Shown here: positions 1 through 10,500 of the stretch, piece after piece
How the letters are laid out: each line of letters begins with the position of its first letter
Position numbering within the stretch: the first letter of the stretch is position 1
Source of the DNA: Branchinecta lynchi
Taxonomy: Eukaryota; Arthropoda; Branchiopoda; Anostraca; Branchinectidae
Direction: 5' to 3'
NCBI GenBank assembly: GCA_023053575.1
Contig: JAKZAP010000004.1
Location: 24,977,252 to 25,041,251, forward strand
Length of the DNA stretch: 64,000 nucleotides
Made by a program: the position numbers and the translations under genes
The notes under the pieces: generated by a model
Seen by the model: only the letters and a program-made list of their open reading frames with translations
Told to the model about the DNA's origin: nothing
Databases searched by the model: none

Positions 1-555
1 CGTTCATAAGACTTTCCGTAATTTTGTCTTAACAGGGTCATGTTTTTCCCGGATGAAATCTTGCCCCTCGACCCTCACCACAGGAAATTGAAGTTCCCTC
101 TTATGCCACATCTCCAGCTAAAGGGCCGAATTTGATCCTCGTCGCGTCGAAAATAGCATTTCCAGGGAACTTCTTGATCCCTTGTTGTACATACGCGAGC
201 AACTTGATCCTGCCAGCAATGTTGAATATCAGACCCCAGAACAAAGTTCGTTACAATCCTTATACATTTTTGGCACCTACAAGCTTCACAAGATTTCCCC
301 TCCAGCTCTACCCACAGGGGCTAGCTCCGGGCCGGGTCTGTAAATCTGCTTTTACCGCCCATTTGTTTTCACTCGGCCCGACATTTGCGATCAGACGTTT
401 GCGGATCCCCGTGTCCGCTCCAGCGGATGGTCCTACATACGAAAGTTTCTAAGTGAATCGGGTCAGGTCGCGAATGTGCCTGGCAAATTGTGTAGTCCCA
501 ACTGATCTGAGGTACTCTAACTCGACATCAGCTGCCTGACAGGCACGTCGATTGC

Positions 556-900
556 TGTAGTAATAGTAATAATATTAGTAATTGCATCGGAAAAAGCCCG
601 AGGGCCATGTACATGTTCAACTCAGTAACGAACAAACACGGAAATATCACTGAAAGTAATCAACAAATAACTTTATAATATCTGCCTCTCGAACTTAATA
701 GAATCTGTCTACTTATTGCCGAAAATCATTTCAGATATCTCCACCAAAGATCTTGCTACTAAAATACGAAAGCTCTTGGCACTGGTTTAAAAAGTGGCCG
801 ATAGCCTCTTCTTCTCATCCGCAGAGAGGGCGCGTATAATTCGCGTTTGGGTTCCTCTTATTCCTGCAGTAGTAGGCTTTGTCCACAGTCGGACCAGTAC
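556..900 (-). mobile_element. LINE 3' fragment (zinc-knuckle end of ORF2), antisense
   Basis: Read on the minus strand, the stretch about 845-768 gives a degenerate RPLCGDEEEAIGHFLNQC followed by QELSYF. It ends with a 3' UTR matching GGCCCTCGGGCTTTTTC and an ATT-rich tail. The Cys-x2-Cys-x(8-9)-His-x(4)-Cys pattern and the 3' UTR match the better preserved copy at 27690-28090, so both belong to one non-LTR retrotransposon family. One cysteine of the knuckle has become Arg and the copy is dead. Confidence 0.65.
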
Positions 901-1044
901 CTCAAAATTAATCGCAGCTATATTTGGCTTAACATGAAATTCAGGCCCATACACCGTTTTCACCTCACCGTATATGCTCTGAGTTTCCGAAAAAGAAATT
1001 ATCCCAGAATATGATGAAAGCTGCCAATGACGTAACCTAACCGT

Positions 1045-1293
1045 CAGGCACCGTATCCAGGAATTTATTTGGGGGGGGGGGGGGTGTTGCCCGCGGTTCG
1101 GAAAAAAGACAATAGATCAGAGAGAAAAGCCTGTAAAAAATGATTATTTTTACCCTCACCCCCCCCCCAAAAAAAAAAAAAAGAACAAACAGGAAAGCCT
1201 GTAAAAAATAAAAAAAATATTATTTTTGTAATTTTTTTTTTTGGGGGGGGGGGAGGAACCCCCTACCCACCCCACCCCCTATATACGGCCCTG
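1045..1293. mobile_element. Homopolymer-G/C hAT-like MITE, copy 1
   Basis: Terminal inverted repeats caggcaccgtatccagg and its complement tatacggccctg are flanked by ctaaccgt (1037-1044) and ctaaccat (1294-1301). That is an 8-bp target duplication with one change. The interior carries G and C runs of 10 or more and the aagcctgtaaaaa core shared with the other copies. Confidence 0.75.
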
Positions 1294-2759
1294 CTAACCA
1301 TGGTCAGGTCGCTGTTTCCTGAAATTTCAACCTTTGGCACTCCGCCAAGCAAGCGACTGCAATGTTCGAGCAACTAAGCTAGTACTTTAGCACAACTGAA
1401 CTACAACTTAAAATCTGCACCTGCAGTTTGGATTGCTCAGGTACACAAATAGTCATGTCTTTCGGATCTTTGCGACCGATAGCTCAGAGGACGATATTCA
1501 AGATAGCCACGCTATCTTAGTTGTGATTCCTTCCCGTACTTTCCGCCTCCTCAGTCTGAAAAATCGTTTGTTCCTGTGATAAGCACGAAAGATAACCTTT
1601 TGACAAAACGTAATGACAAGGAATAATTGAAGGTAATGTGGATACTTTCTGTTGTATTCTTCAGAGATTACAATCCAACTTCTAAACCTAAAGGAACGTA
1701 AGACCGCGTGTAAGAATGATTGAATGTACTTGGATGGCTTCTATTGGATACTTAGGAAGTTACACTCCTTAGGGAAAACTTGAGTGAGTCCGGACGTGTT
1801 TGACTTCAGGGTCTCTGCAAGTTACGGTTTTGAAGTCTCGGCTTTCGTTTTTATCTCAATGGAAAGATAAAACAGTGAGCTATAATAAATTTTTTTCGAC
1901 TCCTTTCTTCTTGTTTTTTGGTAAGTGTGCTTTAAGCAGACCCTCGCGAGGTGTCTGGAGTTGCCGCATGGGGTGACTTCGGACACATACTTTGTCGACT
2001 TCGGACGGTACTTTTTATACGCGCTAGACTAGTGTTTTATTCTGTACAAAAAAAAAAAAAAGCAAATTCAACTTCTAGCAGCCAAAAACAAACAGAAAAT
2101 TATCCCCACGGCAAATACTTGATATCATGATATCTGTCTTATTAAATGTTCTAGTTTACTTCTGACGCAGGGTGATTGCCGTTTCTTTAAAATGGAACTT
2201 CTTCTCCGATTCATGACGAGATGATTTGGGGGGATCTGATATCGATATTTGTTGAAAATAAATTTCGAAAGACTTGCACCCGGGGATTTTATTTTTAGTT
2301 TAACCCTTCTTGATTTAGTTTAGTAACAAAAAGGCACAAGCATGTCATCCAAACTTGTCTACGCATATCCCATCCTCCCTGGGAATATGAATTGATTTTT
2401 AACATGTGTTTGCTAAAGCGTCGTCGACGGAGGTAAGTTGTCTAGTTGCCGACGACTGCTCAATCTCTCACCAGTATGGACAGTGACGAATTTTCCAGAC
2501 AAAAAAGTGAGAAGAACAAACACTTCATTCATGTGGACTTCAGTTTTTTTTCAATACAGCACAGATTTCTGTCGACTCCATCTTTTCGTCCTCATTTCAC
2601 TGCCTATATACAAACCCCGATCGTCATTGATCGTCAATTGTAGGTTTCATGGGGCGAGTTCTGACAGCTTTAATCGCTGTCCAAACTCGCCGCAGGAAAA
2701 TTTCTGAAGTCAGCCCACGAAGACTGATTCGGACAAAACGGCCGCTATTGAGATAGTTG

Positions 2760-3432
2760 ATTTAGAGGAAAGGAGACATGCTGAATGCGAATATGGAAGT
2801 TATTTTCTCACCGGACAAGTGGTTCACCTGGTATTTGGCAAAAACCGGACACAAAATTTGTCGACCAATTTTCGGCTTTTGCAGTCCCTCCCCTTTCTTC
2901 ATACTAGTATAGCTCTGCGCGTGGATGATGACATAATCTGTGAATGTTGGAGAGACCTAGTGTAATCGAAGGTCGAAGGGGTTGGTATATGTTGTTCAAG
3001 CGTAGTAGGGGTTGATATATATTGTTCAAGCTTAGTATGGGGTTACATTGGCAAGGACAGGTCAAGATCGTAGGTGGTTCCTTTAGTCCTATATTTAGAG
3101 GCAGCGGAGGGTTTTGAATTTACGGTAAAAACATGTATATTTTATGAGCTAATACGATATTCATTGAAGGGGTAAGGAGGTCCACTGTATCCGTATCTGA
3201 ACTTAGTTTTCTTGCTGGACAAATGGTTCATCACGTATTCGGCTGAAACTGGAAATGTTTCTGAAATCGATTAGAGATTCGGTATGGGGGCAAGGAGACA
3301 TGCTGAATCTGTTTTTGAACTTTATCTTTACAGCAAAAATATTAAAGGAATCTGACGAACACTGAATAGCGAAGACATGGCCCAATTTTGTTTTTAATCA
3401 AATGTTAGATTTTTGGATCCCATCGAAACCTT
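2760..3432 (+). repeat. Degenerate ~135-bp minisatellite element, copy 1
   Basis: Decayed repeats of the unit containing 'agacatgctgaa', 'ccggacaagt' and 'aaaaccgga', ending with the family 3' signature 'ggatcccatcgaaacc' and 'tttggtctta'. The 5' end with the gtccgtccgt motif is missing. Confidence 0.6.
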
Positions 3433-3434
3433 TG

Positions 3435-3571
3435 GTCTTAAATATTCTTTGAGCCCAAGATGACTTTGTAACATTTATTCAAACAATTTTTACAGCGGAT
3501 ACGTCAGCTATGATTCTTCATCAGCGATATTTCGGCCCTTCTTGGCTAGGGTCCTCGTCAGGCTGTCACTC
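3435..3571 (+). mobile_element. Short retroposon (AAATATTCTTTGAG family) copy
   Basis: Begins aaatattctttgagccca and carries 'tacgtcagctatgattctt', 'gcgatatttcggccctt' and 'gggtcctcgtcaggct'. The same ~90-140 bp unit recurs near 4060-4130 (minus), 5815-5950, 15968-16100, 45987-46073 and 51390-51470. Two of those copies have clear target duplications. Confidence 0.65.
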
Positions 3572-3679
3572 CTCTGGTTCAACTTCGGGGAAGGAAACAA
3601 ACCTGTAATAAATAACTGAAGCTTCTACCTACTATAAATATCTTATTAAAGTAAATTATCTTCAAATACCACTATAATG

Positions 3680-4045
3680 AAAAAACTAGTCCTGAGATTT
3701 AATTTTTGACACCGACGCTGTTTTTTGCTGCACGATTGGGGCGATGACAGGAAAGGTTTTTTTCTGCATTTTGATCAACTTCGTTTAATTTATTAATAAG
3801 GGGCTGAAAACTTAAATATTATTTTATTAATGACTCCGTTCTACGTTTCTATTATGAGTACTCGCCTGTACCTATTGCTTTGAATAATCACTGCACGGAA
3901 AAACTAGTGCTGAGATTTAATTTTTGACACGGCTGCTGTTTTTGCTGCACGATTGGGGCGACGGCAGGAAATATTTTTTTCGGCATTTTGATCGACTTCG
4001 GTTTTGTTGTTAATAAGGGACTGAGGCTTAAATTTTCTTCCCTTA
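3680..4045. repeat. ~219-bp direct duplication
   Basis: Two adjacent diverged copies starting aaaaactagt[c/g]ctgagattt and containing ctgcacgattggggcga and cattttgatc. The second copy runs into an antisense copy of the short retroposon. Confidence 0.7.
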
Positions 4046-4329
4046 ATAACCCAGTTCCACATTTCCTTCATCGCTGATGAAGAATCATAGCTGACGTATC
4101 CGTTGTAAACATTGTTTGAATAAAAACCTTTGGTTTCGTTCTTCAAGCGGTTTCGTTATAATTTGCTTGTCAGCGGAATAGTAGTTTGTTTTTTCCTGTG
4201 AAGAGCGATCTGGACTGTTATGCGAGGACAGACAGACGCTGCTACGGGGTGAGTTGGCCTTTCAGTTTATTTGATGCTCGATGTAGTTTCGCCCGTTTTC
4301 TTAACTAAGAGTTTCTGTGCTCGTTCTAG

Positions 4330-4530
4330 GACGACGAAGACTACGAGGAGAGACGCGTTGCCTTCGCCGTTCCCCAGAACGAGGTGACGAGCGAAAACGA
4401 TAGTGATGACGATTCTGAGCCTAAGGAGCGAAATCATAAACTGCACAGAAGAGACACTCCGCATCATTTGAAAAACAAGAGGATTAGTTCGCAGGGAGAT
4501 AAGGAGAAGATGGCACGTCTCGTTGCCCAA
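4330..4530 (+). CDS. SCRIB: SCRIB exon a: acidic region after the LRRs
   Basis: 67 codons, phase 0 at both ends. It begins [14 protein letters not shown], runs through an acidic Glu/Asp/Ser stretch ([13 protein letters not shown]) and contains [12 protein letters not shown]. That matches the [IR]RKDTPH motif following the LAP-specific domains in Scribble proteins. The acceptor follows a pyrimidine-rich tract ending ctag at 4326-4329. The donor gtaatg starts at 4531. This is the most N-terminal exon recognised here; the preceding exon, carrying the end of the LRR/LAPSD region, was not found in 1-4329. The region is expected to be a disordered linker between LRR and PDZ1. Confidence 0.87.
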
Positions 4531-7500
4531 GTAATGGCTATTTCTTTTTAATTTCTCAGTCTTCTTCTCCGGCTTCACCTCTCTTTTGGTATTTTACTTT
4601 GCTTTTGGCGTAGCCTACTTTGCCCCCTCTGAAGTCATTGGGTTGGATGTGGGGCGAAGACGCGATTATGGAAAGCAGCCGGAATTTAGTCCCTGTTCCC
4701 AGAGTGTGAACCTGCCGTCAGGTTTTCTCAGCCAAATAGCACCATGTATTGTACAGATACACGATCAGAATTTTCCTGCCGGGTTTTGTACCCCTTCTGT
4801 ATTAAAGGCACAGAAAACTTGACTGCGCAACTTTCGGCCATCAAACCAGCCTGGGGGGCTTGGATAAAGGTACAGGGACTTATTGTCGACAGGATCTCGT
4901 CTTTGTTATCTCGAACTGCTCGAACCCCCTCCTTAGTGTTGCTAGCTGGCAGCCACTGGCAGGCCCTTGCCAGGCTTTATGCACTGTAATTATGCACTTA
5001 TGCACTGTAAAAGTTCGCCTTTGGCCGTGTTTCGGCCATAGTATCGGGATAGTAGTCAAGAGGTCGTGGTTTCGATTCCTACTCCCGGCACACAAACCTT
5101 TTGCTTTTTTTTCTACTAACTCAAAAGTCGAATTCTCGGAAACTGGCAGGAAACTGCAATGGTCATAAAGAGAATTTTTCTTACTCTCAGTATCGACTCA
5201 GGGTACATTCTTGATATGTCAGCTAGCTCCCCGAGTCAAGTTTGAGTCAAGTTTTCTGTTCCTTTAAGTGGAACAAATCTTTACTTTTCCTTACGGAATT
5301 GACGATGGTGCTGAAATCCAGGCAGATATTCCAGTGAGCGAGGCTTCGAACTGCATCGTTAGTCCGTAGCGTAAAAGCCAAAGCAAAATAACACTAGGCA
5401 CTATATAGAACGTCCCAACTGAAACTCAATCAGTCTTTCACCGGTGCCGGCTGCGATATCTTGACATTTTGAACAAAGCAAACAAATGATACAGCCTCCA
5501 TCGTTTGGGTTTGTGCAGACCTCACCTTTGCTTTACTAGAAATTTCTGAACCCGAAAGTTTGTCGCGCTTTCAATGCTGCAATCGTAGTGGATGGCGCTA
5601 TGAGTATGGTCCGTTTGCAAAGCATGGAAAGCATAGGTACTGGTGCTACTCCCTAGTGTTATTTTGCTCTGATAAAAGAGAGGAAAGTACCGACAATGGG
5701 GGAGGATGTATTAGGATGCAGCGCGCAAAATTCCTGAGCATTTCCGAAAGCGACTGCTACTCAGATACTTTACGCGTGCAAAGGAAGATAGAAATGATGG
5801 GCAAACGTAAATACTCCTGGAGCCCAAGCTGACTGGGAAAAATGTATTCAAACAATGGATAAAACGGATCCGTCAGCTATGATTGGGCAGCGATATTCTA
5901 ACCGTTCGTTGCAAGGGTCGTCGTAAGGCTGTCGAACTTCAGGAACAGCATTGAGAAATGAAAGAAACGAACCTGTAATAAGGTCAGAAATGTCGCTGCC
6001 AAAGCATCGTAGCTGACGCATATTCTTTGGGTTTTTTTTGCATTACTTAGTACTAGTCAGTTAATGTAGAGCAGAAATTGTAGCTTAATAGATGGTTGTA
6101 CTTTTATTTTGATTTGTCCAGGAGGCATAATCTGTATTTTTTTTTACACATAGATCTGAACGAAAGCTGGTCTCAAGGACTTACAAACATATATTTTTGT
6201 CTTGATTACTTGTTCCAGTAGTATGTAGAGATACAGACGTGATTTGGTGGGTTTTCAGTAAGCCAGGAAGATTTGATCATTTTCGTCATAGTAGATATGA
6301 CATACAGCCTAGGGGTAAATACACACATGCTGAATTCATATCTGAACTTGGTTTTCTCAGATGATTACCCAGTTACCTTCTTCTGTTTCTAAATCTTAAT
6401 AGTTAAAATGTTCAAAAGTCTGGCGAAGACCGGAAACCTGCAAGACCAAATCAGTCTGGATCAAATATTAAATGTTTGGGTTCCCATCGAAACCTTTGGT
6501 CTTGTTATCCATTGTTTGGATATATGGATAAACGGCACTTGGACGAAACAATCAAAATGAAGGCATCGTTCAGGAAGTAAAGATACAAACATCCTTAAGC
6601 GCGATCAACTCAGTATTACTTCGATAGTCGGAGGCGAAAGAACTATTCCGCCAGATCCTACAGGAAAAGGAAATAAACTAGACCCAGTTTTACCCAGGCA
6701 GAGATCCCCCAAGGAAGAAAGAAAGGGTAGACGACGCAGGCCTACGAGCCAAGAAGAGTGACTGAAAGGGAACGACGCCCATGTCGAACCCAATGGCTTG
6801 TTGTTTTGGATGATGATTGATGTAAGAGTGTTGGAACTCAAGACTTCGGTAGAACCGATCTAGTTAGGCCTGCGACGGGGGCGCGCGCCCTCAGCGCTAT
6901 AGAGGGGTACTGTGAAAGTGACAGTCGGTTGTCTGATGCAGAAAATCGGTCGCGATGAGGAAAATGACCGTGGAATCACAAGCAATGATCGACAAATTCA
7001 GAGCCCTTGGTTTTACTGTTAGTAAATCATTTATTTTTCAGGCGTTGAAAAAGCAGCAGTTAGAAGACGGAACTATAGGTCTGCGACCCAGTCCTCCTCC
7101 TCCTCCACTTGTAGCTTCTAGTCCACTTATGGACAGGAATTCTGTTGGTAAGCTTTATTTCTTTTTCTCCCTGAGTTGCTCGAAAATGAGCGATAAGTAG
7201 AAGGATTCAGGCTTTCTTGTAGCCGCTAGGCCTGATTGGGATGAAAGCGCTTAAACGGTATCGAACGTGTCCGAAAGCTCCAAAACGAACGAAAATGCTG
7301 AATTAATTCAGCATTTTATGCAGCATTTCGCTTTCGGACTTAAATTTTCGCTGGATTAATGCAGCATTAATTCAGCATAAAATTCATCGACAAATTCAGC
7401 AAAAATGCTAAATTTTCATGAAGAAACTGAGGAGTACGGCGATTCTCTCAGTGTTTTCGGCGGCAAACGTAACAAATTCAAAAATACAACTGACAATTCG

Positions 7501-10500
7501 GCAAGCAGACCAAATTTAAAGCACAATGGACACTTCTAATGCTTTACTTTTTATTAAATGCTTCACAAATAAACATTTCCTGCTTCCCTTAGAACTCTTA
7601 GAAGGCGCTACGAAAATCGGCCGTTTTCTTAGTATCCCTTGTCTTTACCTCTCTGGCATTTCGGCGATCCAAATCTTAGGAGCTGGGATATCGGGGCAGG
7701 AAATTCAAAAACTCCCAGCAAAGCTTGATAGAAAAGGATATCTTTGAGATGTCACCAAAGTCAAGACCGCAGATGCAGATTACCTGATTGTTCTAGTGTT
7801 TGTTCCATGACTTAAGTGCCTATTAAAAGTTTTTCTTTCTGGAATAGTGTTGTGAAGCTTGATTAGCTTGCTTTATAAAATGTACCAGGATATGCAATAA
7901 GCTTATAAAAAATAACATAGCTACAAAAATCATTAAAAAACAAATAACCTTTTCAAATCTGAATTATACAAGCTGATTTATGCATAAAATAAAGATCTAC
8001 TAAGTATTATAAGAAACATCACTTTTATCTTTGTCCAAGCTAGTAAATTGAGCATGTACTGGCCCGAAAAATTACGCTTTGAAATATCACACGAGAGGAA
8101 ACTGTTGAAAAAGCTGCTGATCTAGGGGGTAAGCATTGTTCCTAGGTTGTTACAGAATGGGATTAGGGTAGTTTGTTGTGCCCATTGAATTTTAAGACAA
8201 CTGGCAATCATGGCCAGCGAAGAAAGGAAAGATACGAAGCTTGGATATCAGTAGCTCATCCATTTTGTCAGCTTTATACAGCTAACTCTTTATTCTTCTT
8301 CTTCTTCCTGACTTAAATTTTGGTATTCTAGAAGTGTCAGAGAAGAAAGAAAGGTAACAGTTTCGGACAAAAAAAGAAAAGTAAATGCAGCATTTACAGC
8401 ACCAAAAAGCTTTCAGACACGTTCATCATGTCCGTGTTATCTTTGTCTTGGTTAGACAAGAAGTATCTCTTTGATACTTCTCAAAGAAGAAGCTCTTTCG
8501 CTTTCGCTTTCGATCCAGAAACTCCTGAGACTGTCGCCATTACCGTCTCGCGCATAACCGCCAGTATTGTGAATATAGCCCTTGCGTTCACCTGAATTGA
8601 TCTGATGGTGTTCAGTACCTCTTAGAGTGCCAAGAGCTTTCGCATTTAAGAGTAACATTTGCTGGGGGTAGGTTGGTACCGCTTCGCCGTATACTGAAAT
8701 CTACGAACCCCAGATGTATTGTAGATGTTTGTTTGTAAATATGTGAGTAAAGGATTTAGTCTCAGGAATGAAAGTTTAGCTTAGTTTACGAAGCATTATA
8801 TTTCTAGAGGTGTAATAGTTTATTTGTGAAGTGTAACGTGTATTAAATCTTGTATGGCCTTTGGCTCAGTAAACAAACATTATTATTATAATTCAAATTC
8901 GCTCTCCGCTCTGAATGTATAATAATTGAGAAATAAACTTTAAAAATTAACCTTCAACCTTTAAACTTTTTCTAGAAATTGGCGAGTATGGACCGAACGT
9001 GGAAATCGGCTGTGAAGAATTTGACGTCCAAGTCGTCCGTGGTGCTGGTGGCCTTGGGCTCTCCATAGCAGGTGGGAGAGGCTCGGCCCCATTCAAGAGA
9101 GATGATGAAGGGATTTTCGTATCTCGGATAACGGAGGGCGGACCGGCAGAAGTAGCTGGACTGAGGGTAAGCGATGAAACAAAGTTAAAGGACCCCTCGC
9201 ACTGTTTACTCTTCAACTTACAGTATTTTAAAATATTTGAATACTTTAAAACTAAGGTGGGCTTTCAGAGTTTCAACCAATAATCGACGGTTCTGGTTGT
9301 TTTAAGCCATTTCCGAGACCGTTGACTTATAGTGAAAACAGGGAAACAATTTACATAATCGGTTTTTCTGATGGAAAAAGTTCTCGCAGACAACCGTCGA
9401 CAGCGTGATACACATCGACTACGGCAAGTGAGAAAATCAGCAGGGTTCTGTTTGAGGGGTTAGAATGTACCGTACGAAATTGGGGTCTCCGGGTTTAGAA
9501 ATATACGGCGTGATTATGGAAGTCGGTGGCGTTATTATTATAGGTAAGACAGGTCCTTTCATTGTTTCATAGGACCTGAAAGATGAGGCCGGGGCGTGGG
9601 TTTGGATGAATACCGCTGAATTGTGCTGCATTCGGACTCTCGCAAGCGAATTCGTGCCCTGTGGCACTTAGCTTAAGGCACAATTTCAGTAGTAGATCCG
9701 CGCTACCTGTTACTCTTTCAGACAAATTTGGAGCTAAGATGACGTGTTGTCCCCAGATGGCCCATCTATTTCCCCCCCCCCCCCTCCCCTCCCGTCTTCC
9801 GTGCGTCGGTCCGAGAGGAGTACTGGCAATCAGTTTTCCCCATATCCCGCTAATTCTTCTACCAAATTTTTACGTAGTTTCATCCCATCATTTATTTCTG
9901 GTAATTTCTTGTAAGTGTATTACTTAATTTGTTTCTTGTGTGTCTGTGTATTTTATAAATTTGTATTCCTTTTCTAGCTTTTAGCTATTCGGATTAAACT
10001 TGATTGATTGATTGATTATTAGGTTTCTGGTCTCGCCACAAAGATTCGCATCGCTCCCGGTATGGCTCTATCTCTAGAGCATCGAAAACGATTCATCTGA
10101 AGGAATGGTTAATTCTTCTTTAAAAAAAAAGATACCCGGAACAGTCTAGAAGCCTTTTATTATGGAATAACTTTTGAAATGCCGGTGTGAAGTTCTGCAA
10201 GTGCTACTCTTATGAACTGTTTTGTGCTTCCAACTTGACTGTGTGACAAAGGCTTTACCACAGAACCAATCTCTTCAATACTGGGGATTGTTTAAAAGCT
10301 TTCCGTATAAGGGAAAGCATAAGGGAAAATTAAGAGGTCTTGGAGACTAATTTTATTGTGAAATGTTTAAGAAATGAATAATGAAAATTAAAGTAAATTG
10401 TTTAGAAATTGTAGAAAATAAAATAAATATGGTTTGGGGGCAGATTGGAAACTGTTATGTTGTTTTTTTTAATTTAAACTAGGCTAAAGATTAAGGTAAA

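Larger units (their letters stand above)
1..4329. other. Upstream intronic sequence
   Basis: No exon was recognised, and no leucine-rich repeat coding was seen in either direction. It holds an antisense LINE 3' fragment (556-900), a homopolymer MITE (1045-1293) and degenerate copies of the ~135-bp minisatellite element (about 2760-3430). A short retroposon lies at 3435-3570, with an antisense copy at about 4060-4130, and a ~219-bp tandem duplication at 3680-4045. I recognise nothing in 1-555 or 1302-2750. Confidence 0.6.
4531..7041. other. Intron between exons a and b
   Basis: Holds a tRNA-like B-box segment (about 5030-5090), a hAT-like MITE (5379-5671), a degenerate short retroposon (about 5815-6020) and the 3' part of a minisatellite element (about 6230-6510). 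Nothing is recognised in 4531-5000 or 6520-7040. Confidence 0.6.

Noticed and set aside
132..452. 106-codon open frame at the left edge as an LRR exon of SCRIB
   Set aside because: No LxxLxLxxN-type repeats, no splice sites in phase, and no similarity to LAP proteins.
6955..7200. Open frame starting upstream of SCRIB exon b ([15 protein letters not shown]...)
   Set aside because: The extension before 7042 precedes a strong acceptor (ttatttttcag) and does not fit the phase-0 joining from exon a as well as a start at 7042; treated as intron.
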